In this document: one piece after another, positions 28,190 through 37,564 of the stretch
Layout: each line of letters opens with the position of its first letter
How positions within the stretch are numbered: the first letter of the stretch is position 1
Assembly: GCA_022428005.1 (NCBI GenBank)
Contig: JAKMDI010000022.1
Coordinates: 31,473 to 95,472, forward strand
Length of the DNA: 64,000 bases
From: Flavobacteriaceae bacterium
GTDB taxonomy: Bacteria > Bacteroidota > Bacteroidia > Flavobacteriales > Flavobacteriaceae
Direction of reading: 5' to 3'
The notes under the pieces: generated by a model
The model's database searches: none
Seen by the model: only the letters and a program-made list of their open reading frames with translations
What the model was told of the DNA's origin: nothing
Made by a program: the position numbers and the translations under genes

Positions 28190-28355
28190 AATGGCAGGTA
28201 TCCTGGCTCGCGTATTTCCAAAAACTTTCCAGATTGTATCAGTGGTAAAGAAATTATGGAAACCGTCACTATTTGGACTGAGCTTACAGTTGCGGGTACA
28301 GCATTGGCATTTAACCAATTTCCCTTTTCATTTGCATCGCAAAACCGAATCACAT
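28190..28355 (-). ncRNA. cobalamin (B12) riboswitch upstream of the btuB-like gene
   Basis: Minus strand reads ...GCTGTACCCGCAACTGTAA...CCACTG...GAGCCAGGATACCTGCC; the last block matches the B12 box rAGYCMGgAgaCCkGCC. Confidence 0.93.
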
Positions 28356-28528
28356 TATAAAATTAATAAATAATGCTCTCCAACTCATTTTATTATATTC
28401 TAAATATAACTTATGACAATTAAAAAAATGAGTTGAAGGCTGAATTATATAAAATATAGTACCTTGTATTACATAATAGTAAAAATTTTATTATATTTGA
28501 AACATAGAATAAAAATGTACCCTATATC

Positions 28529-28861
28529 ATGAAGATAGAAAACGCAAAGGCACAGATGCGAAAAGGAGTTTTAGAGTATTGTATCTTGTCTTTGATCAGC
28601 TCCAAAGATTTGTATACTTCTGAAATTTTATCTGCATTAAAAAAAGGAAAAATGTTGGTAGTTGAGGGCACTGTTTATCCCCTACTGAGCCGTTTAAAAA
28701 ATGCAGAGCTCTTGACCTATCGCTGGGAAGAATCCAGTTCAGGGCCCCCAAGAAAATACTACTCAATCACCCCCGGGGGAAAATTGTTTTTAAACGAACT
28801 GGAATCCGCCTGGAGCTCAATGAACAAAGCTGTTAATACCATTACCAAATCTAAAATTTAA
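28529..28861 (+). CDS. PadR family transcriptional regulator
   Basis: MRKGVLEYCILSLISSKDLYTSEILSALKKGKMLVVEGTVYPLLSRLKNAELLTYRWEESSSGPPRKYYSITPGGK. Confidence 0.94.
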   Translation: MKIENAKAQMRKGVLEYCILSLISSKDLYTSEILSALKKGKMLVVEGTVYPLLSRLKNAELLTYRWEESSSGPPRKYYSITPGGKLFLNELESAWSSMNKAVNTITKSKI

Positions 28862-28865
28862 TCCC

Positions 28866-29885
28866 ATGAACAAAACTGTAAATATCAACTTGGCCAGTAT
28901 TTTTTTTCAAATCGATGAAGATGCCTACAAAAGTATAGATCAATACTTAAGGAAACTAAAAAGTACTTTTTCTAAAACAGAGGGCAGTGATGAAATAATG
29001 AAGGAGATAGAAGGTCGCATTGCTGAATTATTCCAAGAATTCAAAAAACACAAAGACTATGTTATCAATCAAAACGACGTGTCTAAAATGATAGGAATTT
29101 TGGGAACCCCTGAAGACTTTCTTATGGAAGAAGAACCCAGTACAGAACAAAAACAAAATCCCACCGAAAAGAAACTTTTTCGAGATCCAGACGATCGCTA
29201 TATCGGAGGTGTTGCTTCTGGGATAGCACATTATTTTGCAATTGATTGCTTATGGATCCGTCTTTTATGGGTGCTTCTTACTTTTATATCAGGAGGAGTT
29301 TTTGTCCTCATTTACTTGGTTTTATGGGCATTGGTTCCAAAGGCAGAGACCACTGCAGACAAACTTAAGATGAAAGGGGAGCCCGTTGACATTGCCAATA
29401 TCGAACGTAAAGTCAAGGAAGGGTTTGAAGAGGTAAAAGAAAAAATTAGCAGAGTAGATTATGAAAAAGCAAAATCTACTGCAAAAAAAAAATCCAAAAA
29501 TTTCTTCAATTTTTTAGAAAGCCTTTTCAGGGTAGTGTTTAGAGTCATCTCCAAAATTATTGGAATTGTTTTGATGGTCAGTGCTTTAGTCGTTGTCATC
29601 ACACTCAGCATTAGTTTTGCTTCTTTTGCTTTTTTTGGAAATATTGAATGGCCTTTGGTCGTTTTTGATCAATGGTACGAATTGAGCTTTTTCCCTCTCT
29701 GGGTCTTCCTACTATTGCTGCTGGTCAGTATTATCATTCCTTTTGTATTTGTGTTTATGCTTGGGGTTAAAATCATAAACCCCAAAGCAAAACCCTTTGG
29801 ATATGTAGCAATATTTATGTTGAGTCTTTGGTTGGTCAGTATTCTTTTTATGGGCTTACTCGGGGCAAACGAATGCTTTGTTTGA
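28866..29885 (+). CDS. PspC domain-containing membrane protein
   Basis: KKLFRDPDDRYIGGVASGIAHYFAIDCLWIRLLWVLLTFISGGVFVLIYLVLWALVPKA. Confidence 0.92.
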   Translation: MNKTVNINLASIFFQIDEDAYKSIDQYLRKLKSTFSKTEGSDEIMKEIEGRIAELFQEFKKHKDYVINQNDVSKMIGILGTPEDFLMEEEPSTEQKQNPTEKKLFRDPDDRYIGGVASGIAHYFAIDCLWIRLLWVLLTFISGGVFVLIYLVLWALVPKAETTADKLKMKGEPVDIANIERKVKEGFEEVKEKISRVDYEKAKSTAKKKSKNFFNFLESLFRVVFRVISKIIGIVLMVSALVVVITLSISFASFAFFGNIEWPLVVFDQWYELSFFPLWVFLLLLLVSIIIPFVFVFMLGVKIINPKAKPFGYVAIFMLSLWLVSILFMGLLGANECFV

Positions 29886-29942
29886 CATGACCTTATTAAC
29901 AGTCAATGACTCAATGCCAAGGCTGAGGGCGTAAAGAAATAA

Positions 29943-30425
29943 TTAAACCTTGAATAGCTCTCTTTTGTGTAAGAAATAAAATGGGAAAATCAATAAAGCT
30001 GAAAAGATCAAATCCCCGAGAACAGTGTTAAAAAAGAAAGGAATCGCCAAAGCATAACACTGAATCAGTCCCTCAAGTGTTTGTGGATAATAGAGCAACC
30101 AAACACCAAAATTACTTACTATAAAAAAGATGACGGATGAAAGTAAGATTGTTCCTACATTTATTTTTTTGACAGTCATTCCCAACAAGGTAATTAACAC
30201 AAAGGAAGCGTAAACGAAAGGTATTGTAGCATGCAATCCAATAATTAAATCTGAAATAAACAGACTTATCACAGGAATTGCAAAAACGATCCAACGATCG
30301 CTTAAACCTTTACTGGACAAAAGTGCTATTGCCCCAAGGGGTGTAAAGTTGGGGGGATGGGGCAAAAACCTCGTCATAACTGCAAAAATAATGACTGATA
30401 TTACAAATACATGCTTGTTAATCAT
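29943..30425 (-). CDS. DUF6580-like integral membrane protein
   Basis: RFLPHPPNFTPLGAIALLSSKGLSDRW...FNTVLGDLIFSALL; multi-TM. Confidence 0.75.
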   Translation of the reverse strand: MINKHVFVISVIIFAVMTRFLPHPPNFTPLGAIALLSSKGLSDRWIVFAIPVISLFISDLIIGLHATIPFVYASFVLITLLGMTVKKINVGTILLSSVIFFIVSNFGVWLLYYPQTLEGLIQCYALAIPFFFNTVLGDLIFSALLIFPFYFLHKRELFKV

Positions 30426-30462
30426 ACTTCTAAAATCACCCTGTAAAGATATGAAAAATCTC

Positions 30463-33312
30463 TTACTTGGTCAGGTACATTTTCCTCCGCGCGTACAGAT
30501 CATAAAACTCATCCTCCTTTAAATTGTCGATAAACAATATACTTTCTCCAGTACTTTTCATTTCGGGTCCCAGTTGTTTGTTAACATTGGGAAATTTATT
30601 GAAAGAAAATACAGGTTGCTTTATGGCATAACCCTCTAATTTTGGGTTAAACTTAAAATCGCTGACCTTGTTGTGACCCAACATCACCTTGGTGGCGAAG
30701 TTAACGTAGGGCTCATTGTATGCTTTAGCAATAAAGGGAACGGTTCTGGAAGCCCTTGGATTGGCTTCTATCACATAAACTTTATCATTCTTAATCGCGT
30801 ATTGTATATTGATCAAGCCTTTAGTCTTTAACGCTAAGGCAATTTTGTGAGTATGGTCTTTGATTTGTTGTAACACAAATTCGCCTAAATTAAATACTGG
30901 TAGGGTAGCATTAGAATCGCCAGAGTGGATTCCACAGGGTTCTATATGTTCCATGATACCGATAATGTAAACTTGTTCTCCGTCACATATTGCATCTGCC
31001 TCGGCCTCTATAGCGCCATCTAAATAATGATCCAATAAAAGTTTGTTATTGGGTATTTTTCTGAGCAGGTCGACAACATGGGTTTCCAATTCCTCTTTGT
31101 TGATTACGATCTTCATTCCTTGTCCCCCGAGTACATAGGACGGCCTAACCAGAATTGGAAAATCCAAATGATCTGCAAGTGCCAAGGCTTGATCTGCAGT
31201 CTCTGCTACACCGAATTCTGGATAGGGGATGTCGTTATTTTTTAAGAGCGTTGAAAAGCTGCCACGATCCTCAGCCAAATCCAGGGATTCAAAACTGGTT
31301 CCGATAATTTTAATACCATATCGGTCAAGTTTTTCCGCAAGTTTAAGTGCCGTTTGTCCACCCAACTGCACAATGACCCCCTCTGGTTTTTCATGCTGGA
31401 TTATGTCGTAAATGTGTTCCCAAAAAACCGGTTCAAAGTACAGCTTGTCTGCAATATCAAAGTCCGTGGAAACTGTCTCTGGGTTACAGTTTATCATTAT
31501 GGTTTCGTAGTCACATTCTGAAGAGGCCAATACCCCATGAACACAGCAATAATCGAACTCTATCCCTTGACCGATTCTGTTGGGACCAGATCCAAGTACA
31601 ATGATTTTTTTACGGTCACTGACTTCGCTCTCGTTTTCACTGAAGGGCGTACCCCCCTCTTTCTGCATTTCTTCCTCGAAGGTGGAGTAATAGTAGGGGG
31701 TTGAAGCAGAAAATTCTGCGGCACAAGTATCAACCAGCTTGTACACCCTTTGGATTCCCATTTCCTCCCGTTTGTTGTACACCTCACTTTCCAAACTACC
31801 CAGCATATGGGCAATCTGCCGGTCAGCAAATCCTTTTTGCTTGGCCTCTAACATCAAAACTTTGTCCAGATTGTCTATGTTATATTTTGAAATCTCTTTT
31901 TCCAATTCATACAACTCCTGGTATTGTTTTAGGAACCACATGTCAATTTTGGTTATTTCGTGAATCCTACTTAGTGTGATTCCCATCTGGATGGCATCGT
32001 AGATAACAAAAACCCTGTCCCAACTGGCGTTGGTCAATTTTTCTATCACAGTATCATAATCTTCATTTCCTTTACCATCTGCTCCCAATCCATTTCTCTT
32101 GATCTCAAGAGATTGGGTTGCTTTGTGTAATGCCTCCTGAAAAGATCTCCCAATTCCCATCACCTCTCCTACTGACTTCATTTGAAGTCCTAATTTCCTG
32201 TCGGATCCCTCAAATTTATCGAAGTTCCATCGGGGTATTTTGACAATCACATAATCCAATGAAGGTTCAAAAAGGGCTGAAGTGGATTGCGTAATTTGAT
32301 TTTCCAATTCATCCAATGAATATCCGATGGCAAGCTTTGCCGCCACTTTCGCGATAGGATATCCGGTAGCTTTTGAAGCCAATGCCGAAGAGCGAGAAAC
32401 CCTCGGATTGATTTCAATGGCAATAATATCTTCTTTTTCGTCGGGACTGACTGCAAATTGAACGTTACAGCCACCTGCAAAATCACCGATGCTTCGCATC
32501 ATTTTTATCGCCATATCGCGCATGCGCTGGAAAGCGGTATCAGATAATGTCATTGCGGGCGCCACTGTAATGGAATCTCCTGTATGAATTCCCATAGGGT
32601 CCATATTTTCAATGGTACAAATGATGACAACATTATCGTTTTTGTCTCTTAACAACTCTAATTCGTATTCCTTCCAACCCACCAAAGCTTTATCAATGAG
32701 AACCTCGTGAATCGGAGAAGCCTCCAGTCCACGGGTCAGCAATTCTTCAAACTCATTCTCGTGGTTTACGAAAGAGGCGCCGGAGCCTCCCAGGGTAAAA
32801 GAAGGCCGAATGACCAACGGAAATCCAAACTTCTGAGCGATTTCCTTGCCCTTTAAAAAAGAAGTGGCCGTCTCCGCAGGAGCAACAGGTATGTCAATTG
32901 TTTTGAGTAATTTCTTGAATCTATCTCGGTCTTCTGTGATATTGATGGCTTCGATGTCAACTCCGATTATTTCAACATTAAAATCTTCCCATATCCCTTT
33001 GTCATCCGCTTCGATACAGAGGTTTAGTGCAGTTTGCCCACCCATAGTTGGTAATACCGCATCTACCTGATGTTTTTTCAAAACATCGATGATCGATTTA
33101 GTTGTTAACGGTTTTAGGTAAACATGATCGGCCATGGACGGATCCGTCATGATTGTTGCTGGGTTAGAATTGATCAAGATGGTTTTAATTCCATCCTCTC
33201 TTATGGAACGTAATGCTTGTGTTCCTGAATAATCAAATTCACAGGCTTGCCCAATAACGATAGGGCCTGAACCGATGATTAAAATGCTCTTTATCTCGGA
33301 TCTTTTCGGCAT
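30463..33312 (-). CDS. carB: carbamoyl-phosphate synthase large subunit
   Basis: SILIIGSGPIVIGQACEFDYSGTQA; duplicated ATP-grasp halves; GSGPNRIGQGIEFDYCCVH. Confidence 0.97.
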   Translation of the reverse strand: MPKRSEIKSILIIGSGPIVIGQACEFDYSGTQALRSIREDGIKTILINSNPATIMTDPSMADHVYLKPLTTKSIIDVLKKHQVDAVLPTMGGQTALNLCIEADDKGIWEDFNVEIIGVDIEAINITEDRDRFKKLLKTIDIPVAPAETATSFLKGKEIAQKFGFPLVIRPSFTLGGSGASFVNHENEFEELLTRGLEASPIHEVLIDKALVGWKEYELELLRDKNDNVVIICTIENMDPMGIHTGDSITVAPAMTLSDTAFQRMRDMAIKMMRSIGDFAGGCNVQFAVSPDEKEDIIAIEINPRVSRSSALASKATGYPIAKVAAKLAIGYSLDELENQITQSTSALFEPSLDYVIVKIPRWNFDKFEGSDRKLGLQMKSVGEVMGIGRSFQEALHKATQSLEIKRNGLGADGKGNEDYDTVIEKLTNASWDRVFVIYDAIQMGITLSRIHEITKIDMWFLKQYQELYELEKEISKYNIDNLDKVLMLEAKQKGFADRQIAHMLGSLESEVYNKREEMGIQRVYKLVDTCAAEFSASTPYYYSTFEEEMQKEGGTPFSENESEVSDRKKIIVLGSGPNRIGQGIEFDYCCVHGVLASSECDYETIMINCNPETVSTDFDIADKLYFEPVFWEHIYDIIQHEKPEGVIVQLGGQTALKLAEKLDRYGIKIIGTSFESLDLAEDRGSFSTLLKNNDIPYPEFGVAETADQALALADHLDFPILVRPSYVLGGQGMKIVINKEELETHVVDLLRKIPNNKLLLDHYLDGAIEAEADAICDGEQVYIIGIMEHIEPCGIHSGDSNATLPVFNLGEFVLQQIKDHTHKIALALKTKGLINIQYAIKNDKVYVIEANPRASRTVPFIAKAYNEPYVNFATKVMLGHNKVSDFKFNPKLEGYAIKQPVFSFNKFPNVNKQLGPEMKSTGESILFIDNLKEDEFYDLYARRKMYLTK

Positions 33313-33342
33313 AAATTATAGTTTCAAAAATTAATTTAATAT

Positions 33343-33378
33343 AAAAAAAAGGTGTTATTCAGAATAGAATAACACCTT
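33343..33378 (-). terminator. intrinsic terminator downstream of rpmH
   Basis: AAGGTGTTATTC-agaata-GAATAACACCTT hairpin flanked by an A8 tract (U tract on minus strand). Confidence 0.85.
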
Positions 33379-33398
33379 AATATTTTGGAATTTTATTA

Positions 33399-33557
33399 TC
33401 ATTTTTTGTGACGGGGCTCAGAGGATACAGAAATCTTTTTTCTTCCTTTTGCCCTTCTGCTGGCCAAAACTTTTCTACCATTGGCAGAGGCCATTCTCTC
33501 GCGAAAGCCATGCTTGTTTCTTCTTTTCCTTCTGGAGGGCTGAAAGGTCCTTTTCAT
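33399..33557 (-). CDS. rpmH: 50S ribosomal protein L34 (52 aa, absent from the supplied ORF track)
   Basis: Minus-strand translation [52 protein letters not shown]. Confidence 0.97.
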   Translation of the reverse strand: MKRTFQPSRRKRRNKHGFRERMASANGRKVLASRRAKGRKKISVSSEPRHKK

Positions 33558-33661
33558 ATTAGATTTCTTTTACTTAAAACCGGGCAAATATACAACATCT
33601 TTTTTCTTAAACAAATGGTTTTAAATGGATTCTTATTAACTTCGAACCCAAAATAAATTTT

Positions 33662-34177
33662 ATGTTTCCTAAAATCATTAAAATCATTTTAGCCATTGTC
33701 TTTCTGTCTTATGGAGGGTATCAATTTTATGAAAATTACATTGGAAATGGAATTTTCTTAACCCTCATTTCTGGGATGTTGGTTCTAATATTCTTTAAAA
33801 ATGAGATCATTTTCTTGGCTTTTTTAAGATTGAGAAAACAGGATTTTAAAGGCACAGAAAGTTGGCTCAGTAAAATTAAAAATCCTGAAAGCTCACTGGT
33901 AAAAAAACAACAAGGCTATTATTATTACCTCCATGGGATCATCCAATCACAAAACAACCTAACGGTAGCGGAAAAGCATTTCAAAAAAGCAATCCAGTTG
34001 GGCCTATCTATGACTCATGACTTGGCCATGGCCAAATTGAGCCTTGCTGGAATTCTAATGCAAAAAAGGAGGAAAAGGGAAGCATCCGTACTTTTGAATG
34101 AAGCCAAAAAGCTCGATAAACACGGAATGTTGACAGATCAAGTCAAGATGATGCAGCAACAAATGAAGCGCATCTAG
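33662..34177 (+). CDS. hypothetical membrane protein with TPR-like C-terminal region
   Basis: Two N-terminal TM segments; helical repeat-like YYYLHGIIQSQNNLTVAEKHFKKAIQLG. Confidence 0.6.
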   Translation: MFPKIIKIILAIVFLSYGGYQFYENYIGNGIFLTLISGMLVLIFFKNEIIFLAFLRLRKQDFKGTESWLSKIKNPESSLVKKQQGYYYYLHGIIQSQNNLTVAEKHFKKAIQLGLSMTHDLAMAKLSLAGILMQKRRKREASVLLNEAKKLDKHGMLTDQVKMMQQQMKRI

Positions 34178-35097
34178 TAATGCCCTATTTCAGGAATGGC
34201 TATTTCGTAGTATTTCCTGGACTTGTTATTGAGGTGATTTTGGAGCAACCAGGGGTTGTGAATCTTTAATATTTTATAGTTAATTCCCATTTTCTTTGCG
34301 AAAGAAGCCAAGTTTGGTATTGCAGTGTCCAGGCCGTGTAGCCGCAAGGGAACCTGATCGTATAGGTCGCTCTGATCAAAAACATAACCATACTTCATTG
34401 GATTTTCGATAATTTCTTTTACTGCCAAAACCCTAAATACATAACGGCTGGTTTCTCCATTCAATTTCAAATCAAAATAATTATCGACCTGCTGTGTGTT
34501 CAGATTTCTTTGTATTCCCGTTACCCCCATATTGTAGGAAGCCGCAGCCAGGGTCCATGAACCAAACTTTTCTTTTGCTTTTTTTAAATATTTTGCCGCT
34601 ACCCGAGTAGAAAACTCAAGGTGGTAGCGTTCGTCGACATTGCCATTGACTTCCAACCCATATTCCCTGCCTGTAGCCCTCATTATCTGCCAAAAACCCT
34701 TTGCACCTGTGGGAGAAATTGCATTGACCAAGCCACTTTCTATTACCGAAATATATTTGAGGTCTGAGGGGACCCCCTCCTCTGCTAAAATTTTTTCTAT
34801 GGTGGGGAAGTATTTATTGGCGCGTTTAAGCATTAACATCATGTTGGACTGCCAATAAGTATTTACCAATAATTCCCTGTCCAAGCGTTCTTTGAGATCT
34901 GGAGAGCTAAGGGGTACTTTTTCTGTAGCAAAGTTTAACGTGTCCGGTAATTCAAGTGCATACACTTTGTAAGCGGGTTCTTGTCCTCGCGTTTTGAGTG
35001 CATAATTAGATTGGTAGTTTACAATAAACCCACTGAATAATATGACAAACAAGACCAAAATACCCAACCACTTAAAAGAAAATACATTTTGTTTCAT
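34174..35097 (-). CDS. lytic transglycosylase domain-containing protein (MltD-like)
   Basis: LKYISVIESGLVNAISPTGAKGFWQIMRATGREYGL...AAASYNMGVTG. Confidence 0.92.
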   Translation of the reverse strand: MKQNVFSFKWLGILVLFVILFSGFIVNYQSNYALKTRGQEPAYKVYALELPDTLNFATEKVPLSSPDLKERLDRELLVNTYWQSNMMLMLKRANKYFPTIEKILAEEGVPSDLKYISVIESGLVNAISPTGAKGFWQIMRATGREYGLEVNGNVDERYHLEFSTRVAAKYLKKAKEKFGSWTLAAASYNMGVTGIQRNLNTQQVDNYFDLKLNGETSRYVFRVLAVKEIIENPMKYGYVFDQSDLYDQVPLRLHGLDTAIPNLASFAKKMGINYKILKIHNPWLLQNHLNNKSRKYYEIAIPEIGHY

Positions 35098-35106
35098 GCT
35101 ATGAAT

Positions 35107-35784
35107 TTATTTTAAAAAAGTGGAATCCACCAAACTTTCATTTAATATTTTAGGGAGCTTACCATTAAACCATTCACTTTTTGTGATAATTATCCCATGA
35201 TCTCCCGCTACGGTTATAAAAGGTTTAATTATGTTTTTAATGGGAAAAACAGCATCTTGAGAACCGTGGATGTGAATCACTTGTGGATCTATTTCGCTTC
35301 TTTCCCAATTCACCAAGCGGTCTATTGCCCAATTGAGATATTCTGGATCGCGTTCCGATAAGTATTTTTTGTAACGCGCCAACCGACGCTGAATGTTTTC
35401 TCCAAAGGCAAAAGAGGTTAGCATTTCTAAATTTTGAACCCATTGGGTGGGTAACAAACGGTGCGCTTTTGTGCGCTTTGCAATTTTAATGTGAATGGGC
35501 AACTCCTTGTTGGATTTGATACTGGAGATGATGATTACTTTTTTACAATCCAGATGATTTTTCATCTCCTGAACCAATATCCCTCCCAATGATACTCCAA
35601 TCAAAATTGGCTTTTTGTGCTTCACCCTGGCTGACATTCTCAGGGCATAGTCACGCCATGACTCATCTTTGACCGGAGGAATCCAAGAAAGGTAATTGAC
35701 ATCATAATAATCTGGAAAAGAAAGAAACTCAAATATTTTTGGGCTGGCTGCCATACCAGGCATAAGATAAACTGATTCTTTCAT
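35107..35784 (-). CDS. alpha/beta hydrolase
   Basis: YLMPGMAASPKIFE; PILIGVSLGGILVQEM nucleophile elbow; HIHGSQDAVFP; AGDHGIIITK. Confidence 0.82.
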   Translation of the reverse strand: MKESVYLMPGMAASPKIFEFLSFPDYYDVNYLSWIPPVKDESWRDYALRMSARVKHKKPILIGVSLGGILVQEMKNHLDCKKVIIISSIKSNKELPIHIKIAKRTKAHRLLPTQWVQNLEMLTSFAFGENIQRRLARYKKYLSERDPEYLNWAIDRLVNWERSEIDPQVIHIHGSQDAVFPIKNIIKPFITVAGDHGIIITKSEWFNGKLPKILNESLVDSTFLK

Positions 35785-35803
35785 TATTTTTTCTTATTTA
35801 TCA

Positions 35804-35834
35804 TTGTCAATTATTCAAAAAATAGTTAATTTTG
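35804..35834 (+). promoter_or_regulatory. Bacteroidota-type promoter
   Basis: TTG (35804-35806)-N20-TAATTTTG (35827-35834) upstream of the 35909 ORF. Confidence 0.6.
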
Positions 35835-35908
35835 CTGTCCCCTCTTTACAAAAACTGACTGAATTTTTATTTTTACTTATTAAGTAAACCAAATTAGTAA
35901 TTATCTTA

Positions 35909-36202
35909 ATGAACAACGTTGAATTACAAAACAATGAATTTCTAAGACAATTCGAAACCAATTTTAATGGTTCATTGGCCAGAATTGAATATGCCGAACA
36001 AGAGAGAAAAATCTTCCTAACCAAACTCGTAATTCCAGGAGATGTATGCGACGTTGAATTTGAAGAGAGTTTTATCAAAAGTGTTTTAGAGTTTATTTCA
36101 GAAAAAAATTTAAGAGTAGTACCCACCTCCCCTAAAATTGCTGGGTTTGTAAGGCGTAATAAGTGTTACAAATCTTTACTACCCGTGGGCATCAAGCTTT
36201 AA
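35909..36202 (+). CDS. small GNAT-like N-acetyltransferase
   Basis: 97 aa ARIEYAEQERKIFLTKLVIP...FISEKNLRVVPTSPKIAGFVRRNKCY, YidJ/GNAT-2-like pattern. Confidence 0.75.
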   Translation: MNNVELQNNEFLRQFETNFNGSLARIEYAEQERKIFLTKLVIPGDVCDVEFEESFIKSVLEFISEKNLRVVPTSPKIAGFVRRNKCYKSLLPVGIKL

Positions 36203-37544
36203 TTTTATTTTCAGTTCTTACATACCCCTCCGGATCGATTTCTTGAAGGAGCAAATTCTCTATTCGATTCGCCAGGTGGGGATCCCATGGCGCTCTGACT
36301 TTAATGTAATTTTCACTAAAACCAGTGATGTAGCCTTTTTTGTTTTCGTGTTCAAAAAGCACATTTACTTTTTCACCCAACTGAGCTTCATAAAACGAGC
36401 GTCTTTTTTTTGCTGAAAGTCCTCTTAACATCTTACTTCTCTTGTTTCTCACTGCCAGTGGTACCACATCCCCCATGGTTATGGCTTCGGTATTGGGCCG
36501 CTCAGAATAAGAAAAAACATGCAAATATGAAATGTCCAATCCCGCTATAAAATTATAAGTTTCCAAAAATGCTTCATCTGTCTCCCCCGGAAAACCGACA
36601 ATAACATCCCCTCCTATGCAGGCATTTGGCATCAAGCTTTTGATTTGTGCTACCCGATCTCGGTATAAACCACTCAGATACCTCCGCTTCATTTTCCTTA
36701 ATATTATATCACTGCCACTTTGCAACGGTATGTGAAAATGGGGAACAAACGCCCTACTGTTGGCAACAAAATCTATCACTTTATCTGACAATAAATTGGG
36801 CTCAATGGAAGATATTCTGATTCGTTTTAACGCCTCTATCTGATCTAATGCGGTAATCAAATCTAAAAATGTGTGTTCGTGTTTTTTGTTACCAAACTCT
36901 CCTTTCCCATAATCACCGATATTAACACCTGTCAATACAATCTCTTTGATTCCCTTTTCGGTGATTAGCAGCGCTTGTTTGATTATATTTTCCAAAGAAT
37001 CACTTCTAGATATACCTCTTGCTCTGGGAATGGTACAATACGTACATTTATAATCACAGCCATCTTGCACTTTTAAAAAAGCTCGGGTTCGATCATCGAG
37101 GGAAAAAGAGGACTCGTAATAGTTGGCCGCTCCGATCTCGCATGAATGAACCGCTCCCGAAGGTTTTTTTGTCAAATCTCCCAAGTAATCAATCAACTTA
37201 AACTTTTCAGTGGCCCCCAATACCAAATCAACCCCTGATACTTCTGCCAATTCTTGTGGCTGCAATTGGGCGTAGCACCCAATGGCTGCAATAAACGCAT
37301 CAGGATTTTGACGCAAGGCTTTCTTGACCAATCCCTTGAATTTCCTATCGGCATTTTCGGTAACAGAACAGGTATTAATTACATAAACCTCTGCAGGGGA
37401 ATCAAAGGCTACCTGCTCAAACCGATCGGTTTTAAAATCTCGAGATATGGTGGCTGTTTCAGAAAAATTTAATTTACAACCCAGGGTATAAAAAGCCACC
37501 CTTGCTTTTGTAGATTTAGGTCTCCGCTGCTCAACGCGCTCCAT
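36192..37544 (-). CDS. mtaB: tRNA (N(6)-L-threonylcarbamoyladenosine(37)-C(2))-methylthiotransferase MtaB
   Basis: VAFYTLGCKLNFSET, radical SAM KVQDGCDYKCTYCTIPRARG, HIPLQSGSD, C-terminal TRAM-like. Confidence 0.94.
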   Translation of the reverse strand: MERVEQRRPKSTKARVAFYTLGCKLNFSETATISRDFKTDRFEQVAFDSPAEVYVINTCSVTENADRKFKGLVKKALRQNPDAFIAAIGCYAQLQPQELAEVSGVDLVLGATEKFKLIDYLGDLTKKPSGAVHSCEIGAANYYESSFSLDDRTRAFLKVQDGCDYKCTYCTIPRARGISRSDSLENIIKQALLITEKGIKEIVLTGVNIGDYGKGEFGNKKHEHTFLDLITALDQIEALKRIRISSIEPNLLSDKVIDFVANSRAFVPHFHIPLQSGSDIILRKMKRRYLSGLYRDRVAQIKSLMPNACIGGDVIVGFPGETDEAFLETYNFIAGLDISYLHVFSYSERPNTEAITMGDVVPLAVRNKRSKMLRGLSAKKRRSFYEAQLGEKVNVLFEHENKKGYITGFSENYIKVRAPWDPHLANRIENLLLQEIDPEGYVRTENKIKA

Positions 37545-37564
37545 GGTCCAGTTGTATTAAAAAA

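Noticed and set aside
28147-28353. 68-aa minus-strand ORF
   Set aside because: It overlies the cobalamin riboswitch; its sequence is simply the RNA's conserved segments.
29881-29942. Intergenic stretch between the pspC gene and the DUF6580-like gene as a terminator
   Set aside because: No clear GC-rich stem with U tract could be found.
33408-33656. 82-aa plus-strand ORF
   Set aside because: Antisense to rpmH (L34), which is convincing on the minus strand.
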